DNA of 64,000 nucleotides from Glycine soja (Eukaryota; Streptophyta; Magnoliopsida; Fabales; Fabaceae): positions 39,437,611-39,501,610 of the forward strand of contig NC_041003.1 of the NCBI RefSeq assembly GCF_004193775.1, in the 5' to 3' direction. A program made the position numbers and the translations under genes. This document shows positions 25,961 to 37,909 of the stretch, one piece after another (position 1 is the stretch's first letter; every line of letters begins with the position of its first letter). The notes below the pieces were generated by a model, which searched no databases, was not told the origin of the DNA, and saw only the letters and a program-made list of their open reading frames with translations.

Positions 25961-26792
25961 AATCATGCTAACAATAGATGTTTTACAATTGATTTTCTAA
26001 TTCTCCTTATTTTCTTGTATATAATGATTTTGTATACTCATTTTAGTTTCATAATCTACATGTATTACAATTTTTCATTTTCTTATGATATCGATAAAAA
26101 AAATGTAATAAAAAAACTCATAATGAGGACGTAGAAATTATATTTCAATAACCAAAATAATAACATATAGTTCAAAGATTTATAATTCAAATTTCTATTG
26201 TAAATCAAAGTATGACATAAAATCCATAACAAAGTAATATTAGTCTTGTACTAAACTTTAAATCCAAAATACATTATAAGCAAACTAAGGGTTGCTAGTA
26301 CCAGAAGATCCTCTTGCATCCAAAGGTGTATTAGGAACACTTGAAACATCATTTGGCTGAAATAAGAAAAGAAAAAATACTTAGTCACATATACTATATA
26401 CAAGGGTGTATCACACATACTAAATCATAATGACCATCAATAAAAATAATCAATTCTAAACAATTATTTTAATATTCTAAACTTATGCATGGTTATTACC
26501 TTGGTCATGTATGTTTACTTAAAGACCTAACTTGAGATAAAGAGTATTAAGAGCTAGCCAAAATGAATAAAATTCTACTTTAATATTGTTGATTAACTAT
26601 AAAATCTACCTACAAAACTGTAAATTAATTAGCTTAATAAACATACGTACCAATTACAAAATATATTTCCTTACTAATATGCGTGAATAAATTAATAAAC
26701 TATAGACATATGTAAAACAGTTTTAAGAGTACATTGTGTATTATACTAACAAGTTTTAGGATACCTCACATATACATAATGATGTATGCATA

Positions 26793-27317
26793 TTAATTAC
26801 TTACATGTGTTTGATCATGAGTGAAATAACTAGCTAATTCTTCAGAGATCCTTCCTTCCTTCATTATCATGTAGGCCTTAAAAGTTGATTCTAAATTGTT
26901 GTATTTCTCTTGCCATTGGTTTGAAGATGGAAAGGCAACATCAGATGAACAAGAGCTCAGACTAGAAGCTCGAAGTCTTGTGTTCCTGAATGTATTAGAA
27001 GGAACAACTCCTAATCCCATGCATCGCACTCTCCCAGAGTGCTCTAACCCTAACACTCTACCAACAGCATCAAGAGGAGAAACTTCAGATTCATCAACTA
27101 TGCTTTGAGTCAATCCTACTTCAATTTGTTCCTGCAAACATGTAATAAAATGAAATATAAAAGTTTTAAGATTAAGCACAATCCTTGAAAACAATGTTAC
27201 TAAAGAAATACATACCTTTATAGTCTTTGCTGCTTCATTTACAAATGATCCATCTTTCCTTTTATGAGTTTCAATATATAGTTGTCCACGACTTGGTAGC
27301 TTCCCAGTTTCTAACAA
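26793..27317 (-). pseudogene. CACTA Transposase_24 (Ptta/En/Spm) remnant
   Basis: Minus-strand frame with LPSRGQLYIETHKRKDGSF, then EAAKTIK, an intron-like interval, EQIEVGLTQS and the conserved RVRCMGLGVVPS, and a C-terminal SNQWQEKYNNLESTFKAYM. This matches the plant Ptta/En/Spm transposase family (Transposase_24), the second CACTA protein. Only the C-terminal part is present. It is joined directly to the TNP2-like remnant, so an internal deletion has removed the region between. Confidence 0.78.
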
Positions 27318-29722
27318 CTAAGATAAATAAAGAGTAAGTAAACATTGAACTTCAGGTTGTGCCTTGTTTCTCACAGAGGATTTTAAGTGACCTAATTCCC
27401 TATAGAAATAACTAACAATTAAATAGTGTACAAGTAAGATATTTGTAATATAACATCATAAATTTAAATTATTTAAATCTTTACCTCTCTACTAGATACA
27501 TATATCAATAATGCACTGGGCCTCCAAGTTTTGCTTCCTCTATAAGATGAACAGTTAAATGAACCATAACTGTGAAGAATGATGGAGGGAATAACATTTC
27601 TAAGTGGCATAGTGTAACCACAATGCAATCTTGGAGCAACTGAAGTTCAGGAAGATTTAAAGTTTTACCACAAAGTATTCTAAAAAAAGAACAGAACTCC
27701 ACTAAGACAAAAGTCACATGGTCTGGCAACAAGTTACAAATTGCTAGTGGTATCAATTGTTCCATAATATATGGCAATCATGACCTTTTAACCCAAATAT
27801 TTTATTAAGTTTCTCATCAATACATCTGGAAATGTTACTTGAGTAACCATCTGGTACTGTAATAGTCTTCAAAGTTTTCAAAAATAACTTTTTGGTACCA
27901 CGTGTTAGTGAAAACAAAGCAAGGTGATACTTTCCATTATCATCTGGCCAAAGATCAGGCCTTAAGCCAATTTCTTTTAAGTCTTTTCGAGCATTAAGGT
28001 TGTCTTTTGATTTATCCTTCTCATGGAGCAATGTATACATGACATTGTCGCATACATTTTTTTTTCAATATGCATAAAATCTAGATTATGTCGTAACAAG
28101 TTAGACTCCCAATATGGAAGTTCAAAGAATATGCTTCTTTTATTCCATTGTGTGACTTCTTGTCTAGATCTTTTTCTTGTTCCATTTTGAATAGCTCCAG
28201 TTCCAAATGTAGTATTAATATGTTCCACTTGTCGAAAAATGTCAGATCCTGATAATTTTAATGGTGGGTTTCATTCTTCTATGCTTCCATCAAAGCGAAC
28301 ACGGTTCAATTTAAATTTATGATTTCTACTTAGAAAACGACGATGCCCCATAAAACACCACTTGTTACAATTTCGAAGGCGACAAGGTTCCGCATCTAAA
28401 TTGCAAGTTGGGCAAGCCAATCCTGTGTGTATGTTCCAACCAGATAATATTCCTAAGCCAGGAAAGTCACTAATTGTCCACATAAGAGCTGCTCGCATTC
28501 TAAAATTTTCATTTAAGGATGAGTCATAGGTGTCCACACCACTCCATAACTCACGTAACTCCTCTACAAGGGGCTTTAGGTACACATCTATGTTATTTCC
28601 AGGAGATTGCTTTCCTGGAATGATCATTGATAGAATGAAGGAAGTGTGGTTCATATATATCCAAGGTGGAAGATTATATGGAATTAAGAAAACTGGCCAG
28701 ATGCTATAGGTAGAACTCAAGGTCCTAGTAGGATTAAAACCATCAGTAGCAAGGCCTAAGCGAACATTTCGAGGATCTAAAGAAAACTCAGGATGGATTA
28801 AATCAAATGTCTTCCATGCCTCTCCATCTCTTGGATGCCTTAACTACCCATCTTTATTGTCTTCCAAAACATGCCCTCTCATATCTTTTGCAGTCTTACG
28901 ACATGTGAACAATCTTTGCAATCTTGGTTTCAATGGAAAGTAACATAAAACCTTTGCAGTTATTTTCTTCTTCTTGTTGGGTTCCCATCTAGATGTACCA
29001 CAATGCTTACAAGCATCCAAACTTTTTTCATCATCTCCCAAATACAACATGCAGTGTTTTGGACAAGCATCTATCTTTTTATAATTAAGACCAAGCTTGT
29101 TAATAATTTTCTTTTCCTCATAAACAGAAGGAGGAAACTTTGCTTTTTCAAATGCGTCATTTAACAAATCCAATATCATAGTCATTGCCTTATCGCTTAA
29201 TCTACACAAAAATTTTATATGATATAATTTGATTATAAATTCTAGTTTTGTGTACTTGCTTCCTTCATACAATCTTTGGCTCCCATCGTTTAGAAGCTCA
29301 TAAAAGCCATTATGATCTTCTCTTGGTTCATCATTTACTATTTCATCTTCATTTAATGGTTGTAATGCACCTACATTAGGGTCATGTTGCCTATATTGTT
29401 CAAATGCGTCATTGATCATCATTTCCATTGGGTTTTGAGGTTGAACACCACTATCTTGGAAAACATCTTCCACTTGAGAAGATTCTAATGCTTGCTTTTC
29501 ACCATGAAGATCCCATATAACATAGTTTTGAGGAAATGGTTTATATAGCAAGTGATCTTCAACTATGTCTCTAGTTTGCCATTTCATAAATCCACATTTT
29601 GGACATGGACACCGAATCATTTCTCCTACAGCTCCATTCTTAAAAGCAAAATCTAAGAATTTACTCAAACCAATCGAGTAATCAATTGAGTTTCAGACCT
29701 TTGAAATCCATGACTTATCCAT
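27318..29722 (-). pseudogene. CACTA TNP2-like transposase, several stops and frameshifts
   Basis: The minus-strand start is probably the ATG at 29722 (MDKSWISKV), but codon 10 is a stop. The frame then reads KFLDFAFKNGAVGEMIRCPC with CPKCGF (Transpos_assoc), and ACKHCGTSRWE with CYFPLKPRLQRLF (Transposase_21). A TAG falls near 28850, and the same frame continues with LGLATDGFNP and LSMIIPGKQSPGNNIDVYL. Another stop falls near 28270. Frameshifts occur in the poly-A run near 28055 and again near 27765. The end shows the DUF4218 wording MLFPPSFFTVMVHLTVHL and, near 27400, GHLKSSVRNKAQPE. TNP2 would cut the element ends; this copy cannot encode it intact. Confidence 0.85.
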
Positions 29723-31155
29723 TACAAAAGATACCTAAACAATTTTATTAAAATAATTTACCACACTATGATAATATAACAGTATAATTTGTATTAAAAA
29801 AAAGTAAGTCCCCCACAAAATTATAATATAAATTAAGAAGAAAAACTATAATAATTATTCTAACTAAAAAGAATAATTGGTGGGGGAAGAAGCATAACCT
29901 AAGATTCAATACCAATTTTTATGTTACAGCTACTACCATATATGTTATAAAATAAGAATAGGTATTTAGAATAAAAACCAATGGAACCAACAAAAAAATG
30001 AATTACAAAAATTATAATAAATTACACTTGTTAGCTAACTAGTAGAGGTCGTAACATAAAAATACTATCATGAAAATGTAATGTACGTTGTAAACACATA
30101 AAAATAAAGATTACAATGTTTAATCAAAATAAGAGAGAGAGATGAAGTACCTTTGAACTTCCAGTAAATGAAAGCATGGAAATGTGTCTTTTGCTATTGT
30201 CTAACCAATTTCAGCACCTCTCAAGAACTTCAGCTACAAGCTTTAAAAAAAATAAGGAAATTAAGTTAGTATTATATACGACAAGTTAGTATTATATATA
30301 TATATATAGTGTGCTAGAAATCCAAGCTGAAATTGCTTGCATCAATGCCAAATGGAATCAATAGCAAAGGAGGTCACATCCCAATTGTTGCGGTTTAAAT
30401 AAAAGAGAGTTGAAACAGGGAATATTAAAAAACTCACAAAACAGCAAGAAATTTAACAACTTGGAATAGGGAACATCCCAATTTATATTAGCATTCTCCC
30501 TTTCTCTGCACAGTAGTTAACAACTTGGCACCCCATATCAGATCGAAAACTCACAAAACAGTAAGAAATTTATAGATATTGAACCCCAAAAACCAATAAA
30601 AGTATTTACGGTTAAAAAAACATAAATTTCATCTCTCACGCATGTATATAAATAGGTAGGTAGATGAATCTTTATCTTTATTATAATAATATAATAAAAA
30701 TAAAAAATCGTGAAAAGAAAATCTTGTGCAAATAAATAGGAAAATTTTAGAGAATTTTATAATTTTTTATTCATAAAAATATATAAATATAATAAATAAG
30801 GTAACTATAACCATCATATCTTCTAATTTAAAATATTTAATTTTATTATCATCAACACATATATATGTTTTAATTAAGTTAATTAAAATCATTGTAAAAT
30901 GAAAAAAATAATTATATGTAAGAATTTTTTTCTCAAATTATAAAATACATTTATAATTAATAAATTTTTCATGCCTTTAAATTATCAGAAAATGTATTTA
31001 TTTAACTAATTACTTTCAATAGTGTGAATATAGTTCATTAAGCAATTTTTAAATCTAAATTATTATAATAAAAAGTCAGAATAAATATTAAAATTTAAAT
31101 TTAAATATATTTATTTTATTTTAAAGAAAAAAGAGTGAAAAATAATATTTAATTA
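29723..31155. other. Non-coding internal part of the CACTA element
   Basis: Very AT-rich sequence between the TNP2-like start and the right subterminal repeats, with no domain-bearing frame. It probably contained the promoter and leader of the transposase. Confidence 0.55.
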
Positions 31156-31806
31156 GCAGAGGTTATAAACCTCCGCAAATTAAGCACAAAAATTTGTAAT
31201 TTTTAATAAATTAAGGAGGTTTCTAAAACCTCCGCAAAATAACCTCCATTATTTAACATTTTTTTTTTTGTAGTGAATGGTGAATCTAGGTGTGGGGATC
31301 CCTTGATTGAAAGTCTTCCTAGTGGTGGAGGTCAGGCAGCGTATCTCGTGGCTATGATATAAGGTAGTAGAGAATGTTGGTGACAATGATTAGACAAATC
31401 GGGGTAGCTATGATTAAGCTCTAAGGCCCAACATTGCATTATTGTGGATTGAAAATGATTTTTGCTCGAGGGGGAGCTACCATTTGGAAGAGACTCACAC
31501 TTGAAAATGAGATTATTAAAGTCTAAGTGTGAAGGTGAAGTCCCACATTGGATAGAATTGGAAAAGTTGAGCATCATAAGTGAGAAGATCCACAAACCTA
31601 ATGTCTTAAGATTTTTTGTTAAAGTGTGGTGTGTCAGTGGCCCATTGGTGAAAATATCTCCATTTTTACCCCCCCCCCCTCCCATTGCACAATAATATTG
31701 CGAACAATGATTTCACAATTAATCAATACTTCCTTTGTTCCAAAATTATAGATATTTAAGGTTAGTATTTTAAGAAATTATTAATTAGTATATTGCTATA
31801 CTAAAA

Positions 31807-32119
31807 TATTACTCTTTTCGGTCCTTATAAGTCCAAATCAAAAGTGTACCTTGGTCTTTTTAATAAGGTTCAATCTACAATTTCTCATGCATTAATTATT
31901 TTTTCACAAAAATGTCATTCATTAACATTAGTTCTAGAATGACGTGATAGAGGAAAAATATAACTCATTAATGTTTGTTAGTTTTGTTCATAGGGATAGT
32001 TTTGGGGAAAAAATATTAATTTAAGACAAATTTAATGTTCTTAACTAAATTAACCAAATTCCTTAATATGTGCGCATTAGTTAATTGGACCTTATAATAA
32101 AGACTAGAGGGAGTAATAA
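31807..32119. mobile_element. Stowaway-like MITE
   Basis: The left end TATTACTCTTTTCGGTCCTTATAAG pairs with the inverted right end TTATAATAAAGACTAGAGGGAGTAATA. The CTCCCTC-type terminus next to TA is typical of Stowaway (Tc1/mariner) MITEs. About 313 bp, non-coding. Confidence 0.7.
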
Positions 32120-34640
32120 TTAATCATGTTGTTGGAACCACCATTAGTCATCAATATTTGAATAGTGAAGAGTCTAGAAACTGTATCAATGGGCATTCTC
32201 ATTGATGGATGATTAGCTATTAGTTTAGGTACTCGTGCCTAATTTAAATGGCAATAAAAAAAATCAATGCATTAGTTATTGTAAACAAAGATATAGTTGG
32301 AAAAAAAGTTTTGAATTTATTGTTGGACTTTTCAAATATCAATAGTTTTTCAACTCATGAAGATTCACAAAACCAATTTATGGAATAAAATACCAACAAA
32401 TTTGGTTTCTTCTTAGTTTTGTCCTCCTACTAAGTGTTGTCTTTTTGTTCTATTTTTTATGTAACAATTGTGACATCTTTCTTAACTTTTATTTTGCTAA
32501 ATTGAACATAATTTTACATGCTTTTGAATCAATTTCATGTTTTCTTTGCTTAATGCTTGTGGTAAGGAAGAAGCAACCCAATTGAACCTAACTTAGGGTT
32601 AACTCATGAAAGAGATTCTAAGAGATCTAAAAGCTAAGACACACAATGTGCATTGGATCCAGGAATGAGGATGCCCATGTTGTATGCATTCATTAAGAAC
32701 CCAAATCATGACGTACATGTGCTTAATGAGTGCTCTTATAGATTTAGGGAGTTTGCTTAGACAACTAGGACACATTGTAAAGGCATCAAGATGAGGTTCT
32801 AGCTAACGAGAGTTAAATGTTAAATAGTTGTGTATGATAGGTATGATAGAGTAAATTTGGAGTTAGGAATAGTGAAACATAAGTAACTTATCCTTTGTGT
32901 AATGTCTTTTTGGCTTATGTCTTTTGTGTTGACTTGGTGGAATCTAAAGTCCAACTTAGGTCCATTATAACCCCTAATAACAAATAAACAATGACAATTT
33001 AACCATGTTTTAACTTGACTAATGTTGACTATAAGTTTATGAGACTCATTTTGATCTTTATCGAACAATTACTTATTACTTTTATTTGACAAATAGTACA
33101 CTTGTTGAAATAAGTAATGAAAATCCATTTTCCATATGCATTCCTATCCATTGCTCCTTCTTTCCTTGTCAAAACTTAACCTTCACAAGACTTGCAAAAT
33201 AATAGCAACAAGATTTTGACATTGTTGAAACATTGAGGCATTAGATTAAATTTTTGATTGCATTTTGCACTTAATTATCTTTTGTTTATTCTTCATTTTT
33301 AATTGCCTTAATTGCTTTAATTTGCTTCTTATATATTTGTTTGGATGAACCATTTTACTTTTTTTATAATAACTCAATAAGTGGATTCACAATAATACAA
33401 ATAGGTTTATAAACACTATTTTAGATATAAAAAGTGATTTACACTAAGCATTTGGCTAAGGAAGGCTTTCTTTAGAAGCTACATTTTTTCCTTTTAAAAG
33501 CCCTAATTCTAACTTTTGACCCTTGGACTTACTATATCCCTTCCTTATAATGAGCTATTTGAATGAAGGTGCTTTTATAGAGTCCTAATCCTCAAAAGAT
33601 CTATTTATGGTTGTTGAAGATGATTCAAACTCAATTGAAGGTCCATATAAGTTATCATTTTCATATTGTTATCATTTTATTGGTCATTTTGTCTTCTCTA
33701 TGCTTCTGGAATCTTTATTCAAAGTGTATTACCCTTTTATTCTCAAAATCCTATGTTGCCTTTTGAATTTAAATTTTGATAATTGTTGTGGTATGAATTT
33801 CTTGGAGTATACTCTTTGGCAAATTTTAAAATTTGCTAGGAATGTTGCTTCTGAAAATTGTTCCTTTGCAAGATGTTTCTTGTAGTTCTTTTAAATAATT
33901 ACATTGCTTGTACATCTTTATTCATATCCTTTTGTTTCTTTCTTTGCACCGATACATGATGGTTCAGGTGATCTCTTACTTTTGGAACATACTTCAATAC
34001 TTTTTTCAACATGTTGCTTCTAATATAACAATCATGTTGCTTCTGAACACTATATTCTCTTTCAGTTTACATCATCTTATGGGACTTTTTATGATATATA
34101 GCTTATGATCTTGTTATCCCCTTATTAGATCCATCTTGTGAACATGCTTTAGATCATACATACCTTCTAACCTTGTTATACTTTGATATTTTGAAAGCAT
34201 ATTCAATCAGGTATGCTTATGATAATTCCATTTGAAAATTTCTTATGACTTACAACTTTGTTTCTAGAAGCTCACATACTTCAAATTGGAGCTTGACAAG
34301 TTATGTGCTTGGTCTTTTTAACATGTTCTATGATATTTAATTAAGATTGTTCTAATAACCATTTTCTAAAAGAAAATCATTAGTATCTCAAGTTTAGAAG
34401 ACTTGGAATTTGCTTCTTGATAGTTTGTTATCATTGAAACTTCATCTTAAGAGGGGCTTGACCACAAAATATAAAATAATCATGCATATTAGTATTGAAA
34501 ATACCAACAAGAAAAGGATTATTGTTTTGTTTGTTAACATGGTGCAAGACTAACTAGACCACAAAAAGGTATGATCAAATACCTAATTACAATAACAAAA
34601 TGAATTTTGTAATTTCCCACATGCTCTTAACTTTACCTTA
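32120..34640. other. Intergenic, decayed repeat sequence
   Basis: No gene is supported. The two open frames at 33607-33885 and 33908-34108 are phenylalanine- and tyrosine-rich, typical of AT-rich random frames. Location just upstream of the copia gag remnant suggests part of this is decayed retrotransposon. Confidence 0.45.
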
Positions 34641-34860
34641 AAGAAAAGGACTATTGTTTCGCTTGTGAAAAGTTAGGTCATCATCTGTCTCGATGTTGAC
34701 AATGTGTGATGAAAAATGACAAACCTACTAAACCTAAGGCTAACCTAGCTAAAAAAGATGACATTATTGTTGTGGTTGTTTCTTAAGAAAATATTAAGGC
34801 CAATGTGAGCAAATTGGTGGTAAATTCTACGACTACCCAACATATTTGTGGACAATGTGT
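34641..34860 (+). pseudogene. Copia gag zinc knuckle and protease remnant
   Basis: The plus strand encodes DYCFACEKLGHHLSRC (34649-34699), a CX2CX4HX4C knuckle, followed at once by a stop. About 120 bases on comes LVVNSTTTQHIC (34814-34849), which aligns with the copia protease site VVDSGATxHIC. The catalytic Asp is changed to Asn. No integrase or RT follows. It is a different copia family from the element at 320-6477. Confidence 0.75.
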
Positions 34861-37800
34861 TGTTCTTGGTGTTTTAGTCTTTTTGTTGTTCTTTAATTGA
34901 ATTATGTGGATTTTTGTTTGTAACATTATGTTTTTCGAAATTCCTAATTAAGTGGTTTTAATTAGATTACAAGAGTAATTAAATTTAATTTAAGTGATGT
35001 AATTAATTAATTAATATGAGATGATGGTGTGTGCCACTTGTATGCATGTTATGTTTACATATGCGAAAAAACTTTTAAGTGCGAATAATAAGTTTTAGGG
35101 TGTTTGAGCTGAGATGAATGGGCCTTAGTGATATAGAATGGAGTGGGTGAGTTTAGGAAGTAGTAGGGTGCAAATAAAAGGAAGATGGAGAGTCCTAAAC
35201 TCAACATTATTGATTCAAAGTTGAACCACATCACAAACACTCTCATTTCATTCCATTTTTCCTCTCCAAGATAACCTATCATTAGAAAGTGTAAGACCTT
35301 GAAACCCTAAAACTATGAACCTTGTAGCTGAGCTTCTTTTTCAAATTTGGACTAATTTCATAGGTAAGAGATCCTCATTTTTCCCCCCTCTCATCCTCCA
35401 TTTTCATTTTCCTTCATGAGCACTTTTCAAAGCTTCATAAAAGTGTTCTCTTTCAAGGTTTTAATGTGTTTTATGTTGGTTTTTGGGATTTGGGGGATGT
35501 GGATGTTGTAAAACTACTATAGGAGTGAGGGAAAATTTGCATCTTGGATCCAAAGTCTCCTATTTTTCTTCCTTTCTTCATCTCAAAGCGGGTTCATTTA
35601 GTTTGATAGGTAATGAAACCTTGAAACTAACTTTAATTTTATGTTTGATGTGTTGGATTGTTGTTTTTAGATTATTAATGGTTTTTTAATTCGATGTTCA
35701 TATTTGGAAATTAAAGATTTAAGTTGGATATAGATTGGAACTTATTAGAAGGACAAGAATAGCAAAAAAATGTGATTTTGCAAACCTTGTTTGGCCATGG
35801 CTAAAATTATTTTCGCTACGGCTAAAGTTTTCATTATGTCTAAAATTATTTTTGCTGTAGATAAAATTAAATATGTTTGCTTTAGTGAGAATCTATCAAG
35901 CTATAGCAAAAATTTGAGTGATGTCTTTGTGTTGGGGATAAATGTATGCCCAAGATTCAATTCATCACGTTATCAATTTTAGTAAAGAATTGTTCTTTAT
36001 TTTATTATCATATTTATTATTTTATTAAATTATTTTATTATCATTATTAATTTGACAAGTCTTTGATTAAAACTAGAGATTTGTTATTGTGATAGAGATC
36101 ATGATAATGAAAAACAAGTCTTTTATAATTTTAATCTGAATCGTTCTTGATCATACGATTATTGCGAACGCTATATCAATAATCTGAGTAGATCAATATA
36201 TGTGTGATAGTCTTTATTGGATAAAAATTAATAAATCTCATTTTATCAAATTACATGTATAGATGATCTACACGTGGATGTCATCATTGAAATAACTCAA
36301 CTAAGAATTCCTAATAGTTACTATTACCTTGATATGTCAATAGAAAATTCTCAAGAAGAAATTTAATAGTTTCTTTTGACCTGAGATTATCATAGTAATT
36401 AACAAGTTATTTATTATAGTTTAATACCAAACACCTAATGTCTTAAGACACTAGTTGAATGGACATTGGATATGATTAAATACTTGTAGAATTAATGATT
36501 AATCAAGTAGGAATGCATTCTTTCTTGGTAATGAGTTTGAGTTCTATGATATTATTAAGACCTTGACCAAGGAAATTAAATGAAAGAAGAAAAAAGTTTC
36601 TTAAGTCATTCATTAATTAAATATAATATGTTAACTTATTAGAGTTTGACAATAATACTACACTTTAGAGTTAACCTTGGGTTGCAAATGATGGAAGAAA
36701 ATATTACATTATTCTTCTATTGGTTCTTGAAGGTAAATGATGTTACTTCATACTATCTAGACATTAAAGAGTGTTGTTAGATGCTTACTTTTATTAGTAA
36801 ATTAATGATGATTAATTTATTGTCGGTTTAGTATTGAACCTACATGGTCATACACAAATGAGTGTTCCAATCTTGATGAATTATAAATACGAATATGTTG
36901 AAGTGAGGATACATGTCTATGTCTTAATTATTGTAGTATGAAATGTTCATAATTATATTAATTGATGAATGTCTTGAGTTGTGTTGGTTGAATTATTGAT
37001 GATGATATGAGATGTGGTTGAGATGACATTGTTTTATGATTAGAGTTGACGTTATGTTGAGATTATGAGATTCACATTCATGTGAGTTTTTGATGAGTTG
37101 TTTGCAAAAATTCAAGGTGTTGGAATGTCTTGTTATGCTTATTAAACTATAGGTGAGTTCATGAGTGTGATGAACGTATGAATGATGAATCCATAATATT
37201 ATAACCTCTTATGGTGTTGAGTTGGTGAATGAATTTCGGATGACGTATGATATTGATTTGAATAATCATAACATGCATGCATTGATAAATGACATAATAT
37301 GTGAGTAAACACATAAGTAGGGGGTGCTAAGAAGGTCTTCAACTTAGTGTCGAGGGTTATCGGTGGTGGCTAACAGTGAAACGACCTATAGAATGGGTGG
37401 GTGGGTAAATCCCTAAATAAGTTAAGGTTGTTGCAAGCCTTACCAGAGGTAAGCCACTATCCACGTTCATCCATTTTCGATAAAACCACACTCTCTCCAT
37501 ATGATAATTTGAGTCTCCCCGAATGGTCAAGGTGTGATTATGTTAAAAGGTGTACTTAGGTTAATCTCTCAAGGGGAAATCTTCCGAAGTAAAGAGTTAG
37601 CATGGCACGACATGATAATTAAACATGCACATTGATAATTGTGACTTGAGAACAATATGTTACTTGATGAGCTATGGAAATGCTTTGATGTTGATGATAA
37701 TAGATTGATGATGGTGGTGTATAAGGATTGAATCTTGATGTCATGGTTGATGAATTGATGATCATTATGAGATGCTCTGTTATGTAGATTCTAAGACTTA

Positions 37801-37909
37801 TACTTTATGTATGATTTCTACATGTTATTTTTATATATGATGATAGTAGGTCATGCTTTGATGATTTAGGTATTACTCTGTTTTAATATGCTTATTTTTT
37901 GTAAGCTTA
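34861..37909. other. Gypsy-like non-coding retrotransposon sequence (probable)
   Basis: No coding domain is present. A TATA-like CAAATAAAAGG (about 35129), a leader-like stretch and words such as GCTACGGCTAAAG / GCTGTAGATAAAA (35780-35870) look like LTR or leader sequence of a large retrotransposon. The 37300-37600 block is less AT-rich. I cannot pair LTRs or set ends. The second solo LTR is inserted into its right part. Confidence 0.4.

Larger units (their letters stand above)
25583..31275 (-). mobile_element. Complete CACTA (En/Spm) transposon, 5693 bp, with a decayed transposase
   Basis: The left end is CACTACAA and the right end TTGTAGTG, exact inverted repeats. Both sides carry the 3-bp target duplication AAT (25580-25582 and 31276-31278), as expected for CACTA elements. 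Subterminal GGAGGTTTT / AAACCTCCGC-type repeats, partly palindromic, fill about 25608-25960 on the left and about 31156-31256 on the right. Coding runs on the minus strand. It lies in the second internal region of the TRIM-like element, so it inserted later. Transposase decay makes it non-autonomous, but the ends look intact enough for cross-mobilisation. Confidence 0.95.
25019..31694. mobile_element. TRIM-like element with three LTRs, split by a CACTA transposon
   Basis: Three related LTR copies lie in the same direction: 25019-25213, 25349-25523 and about 31514-31694. LTRs 1 and 2 are each followed at once by a tRNA-Met primer-site-like string (TTGATATTAGAGCA at 25215 and TTGGTATTAGAGCC at 25525). 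The two internal regions share wording (CCAACATTG, then AAAATGA, GAGCTACC and ACTCA...ACTTGA) and contain no gene. The layout is LTR-internal-LTR-internal-LTR, as reported for terminal-repeat retrotransposons in miniature. Without the CACTA insert the whole is about 1.0 kb. The first and third copies have TG changed to TA at their left edge. No clear outer target duplication was found. The direction is plus, from the primer-site position. Confidence 0.8.

Noticed and set aside
33607..34108. Two plus-strand frames rich in Phe, Tyr and Cys
   Set aside because: Typical of T-rich random sequence; no domains and no exon signals.
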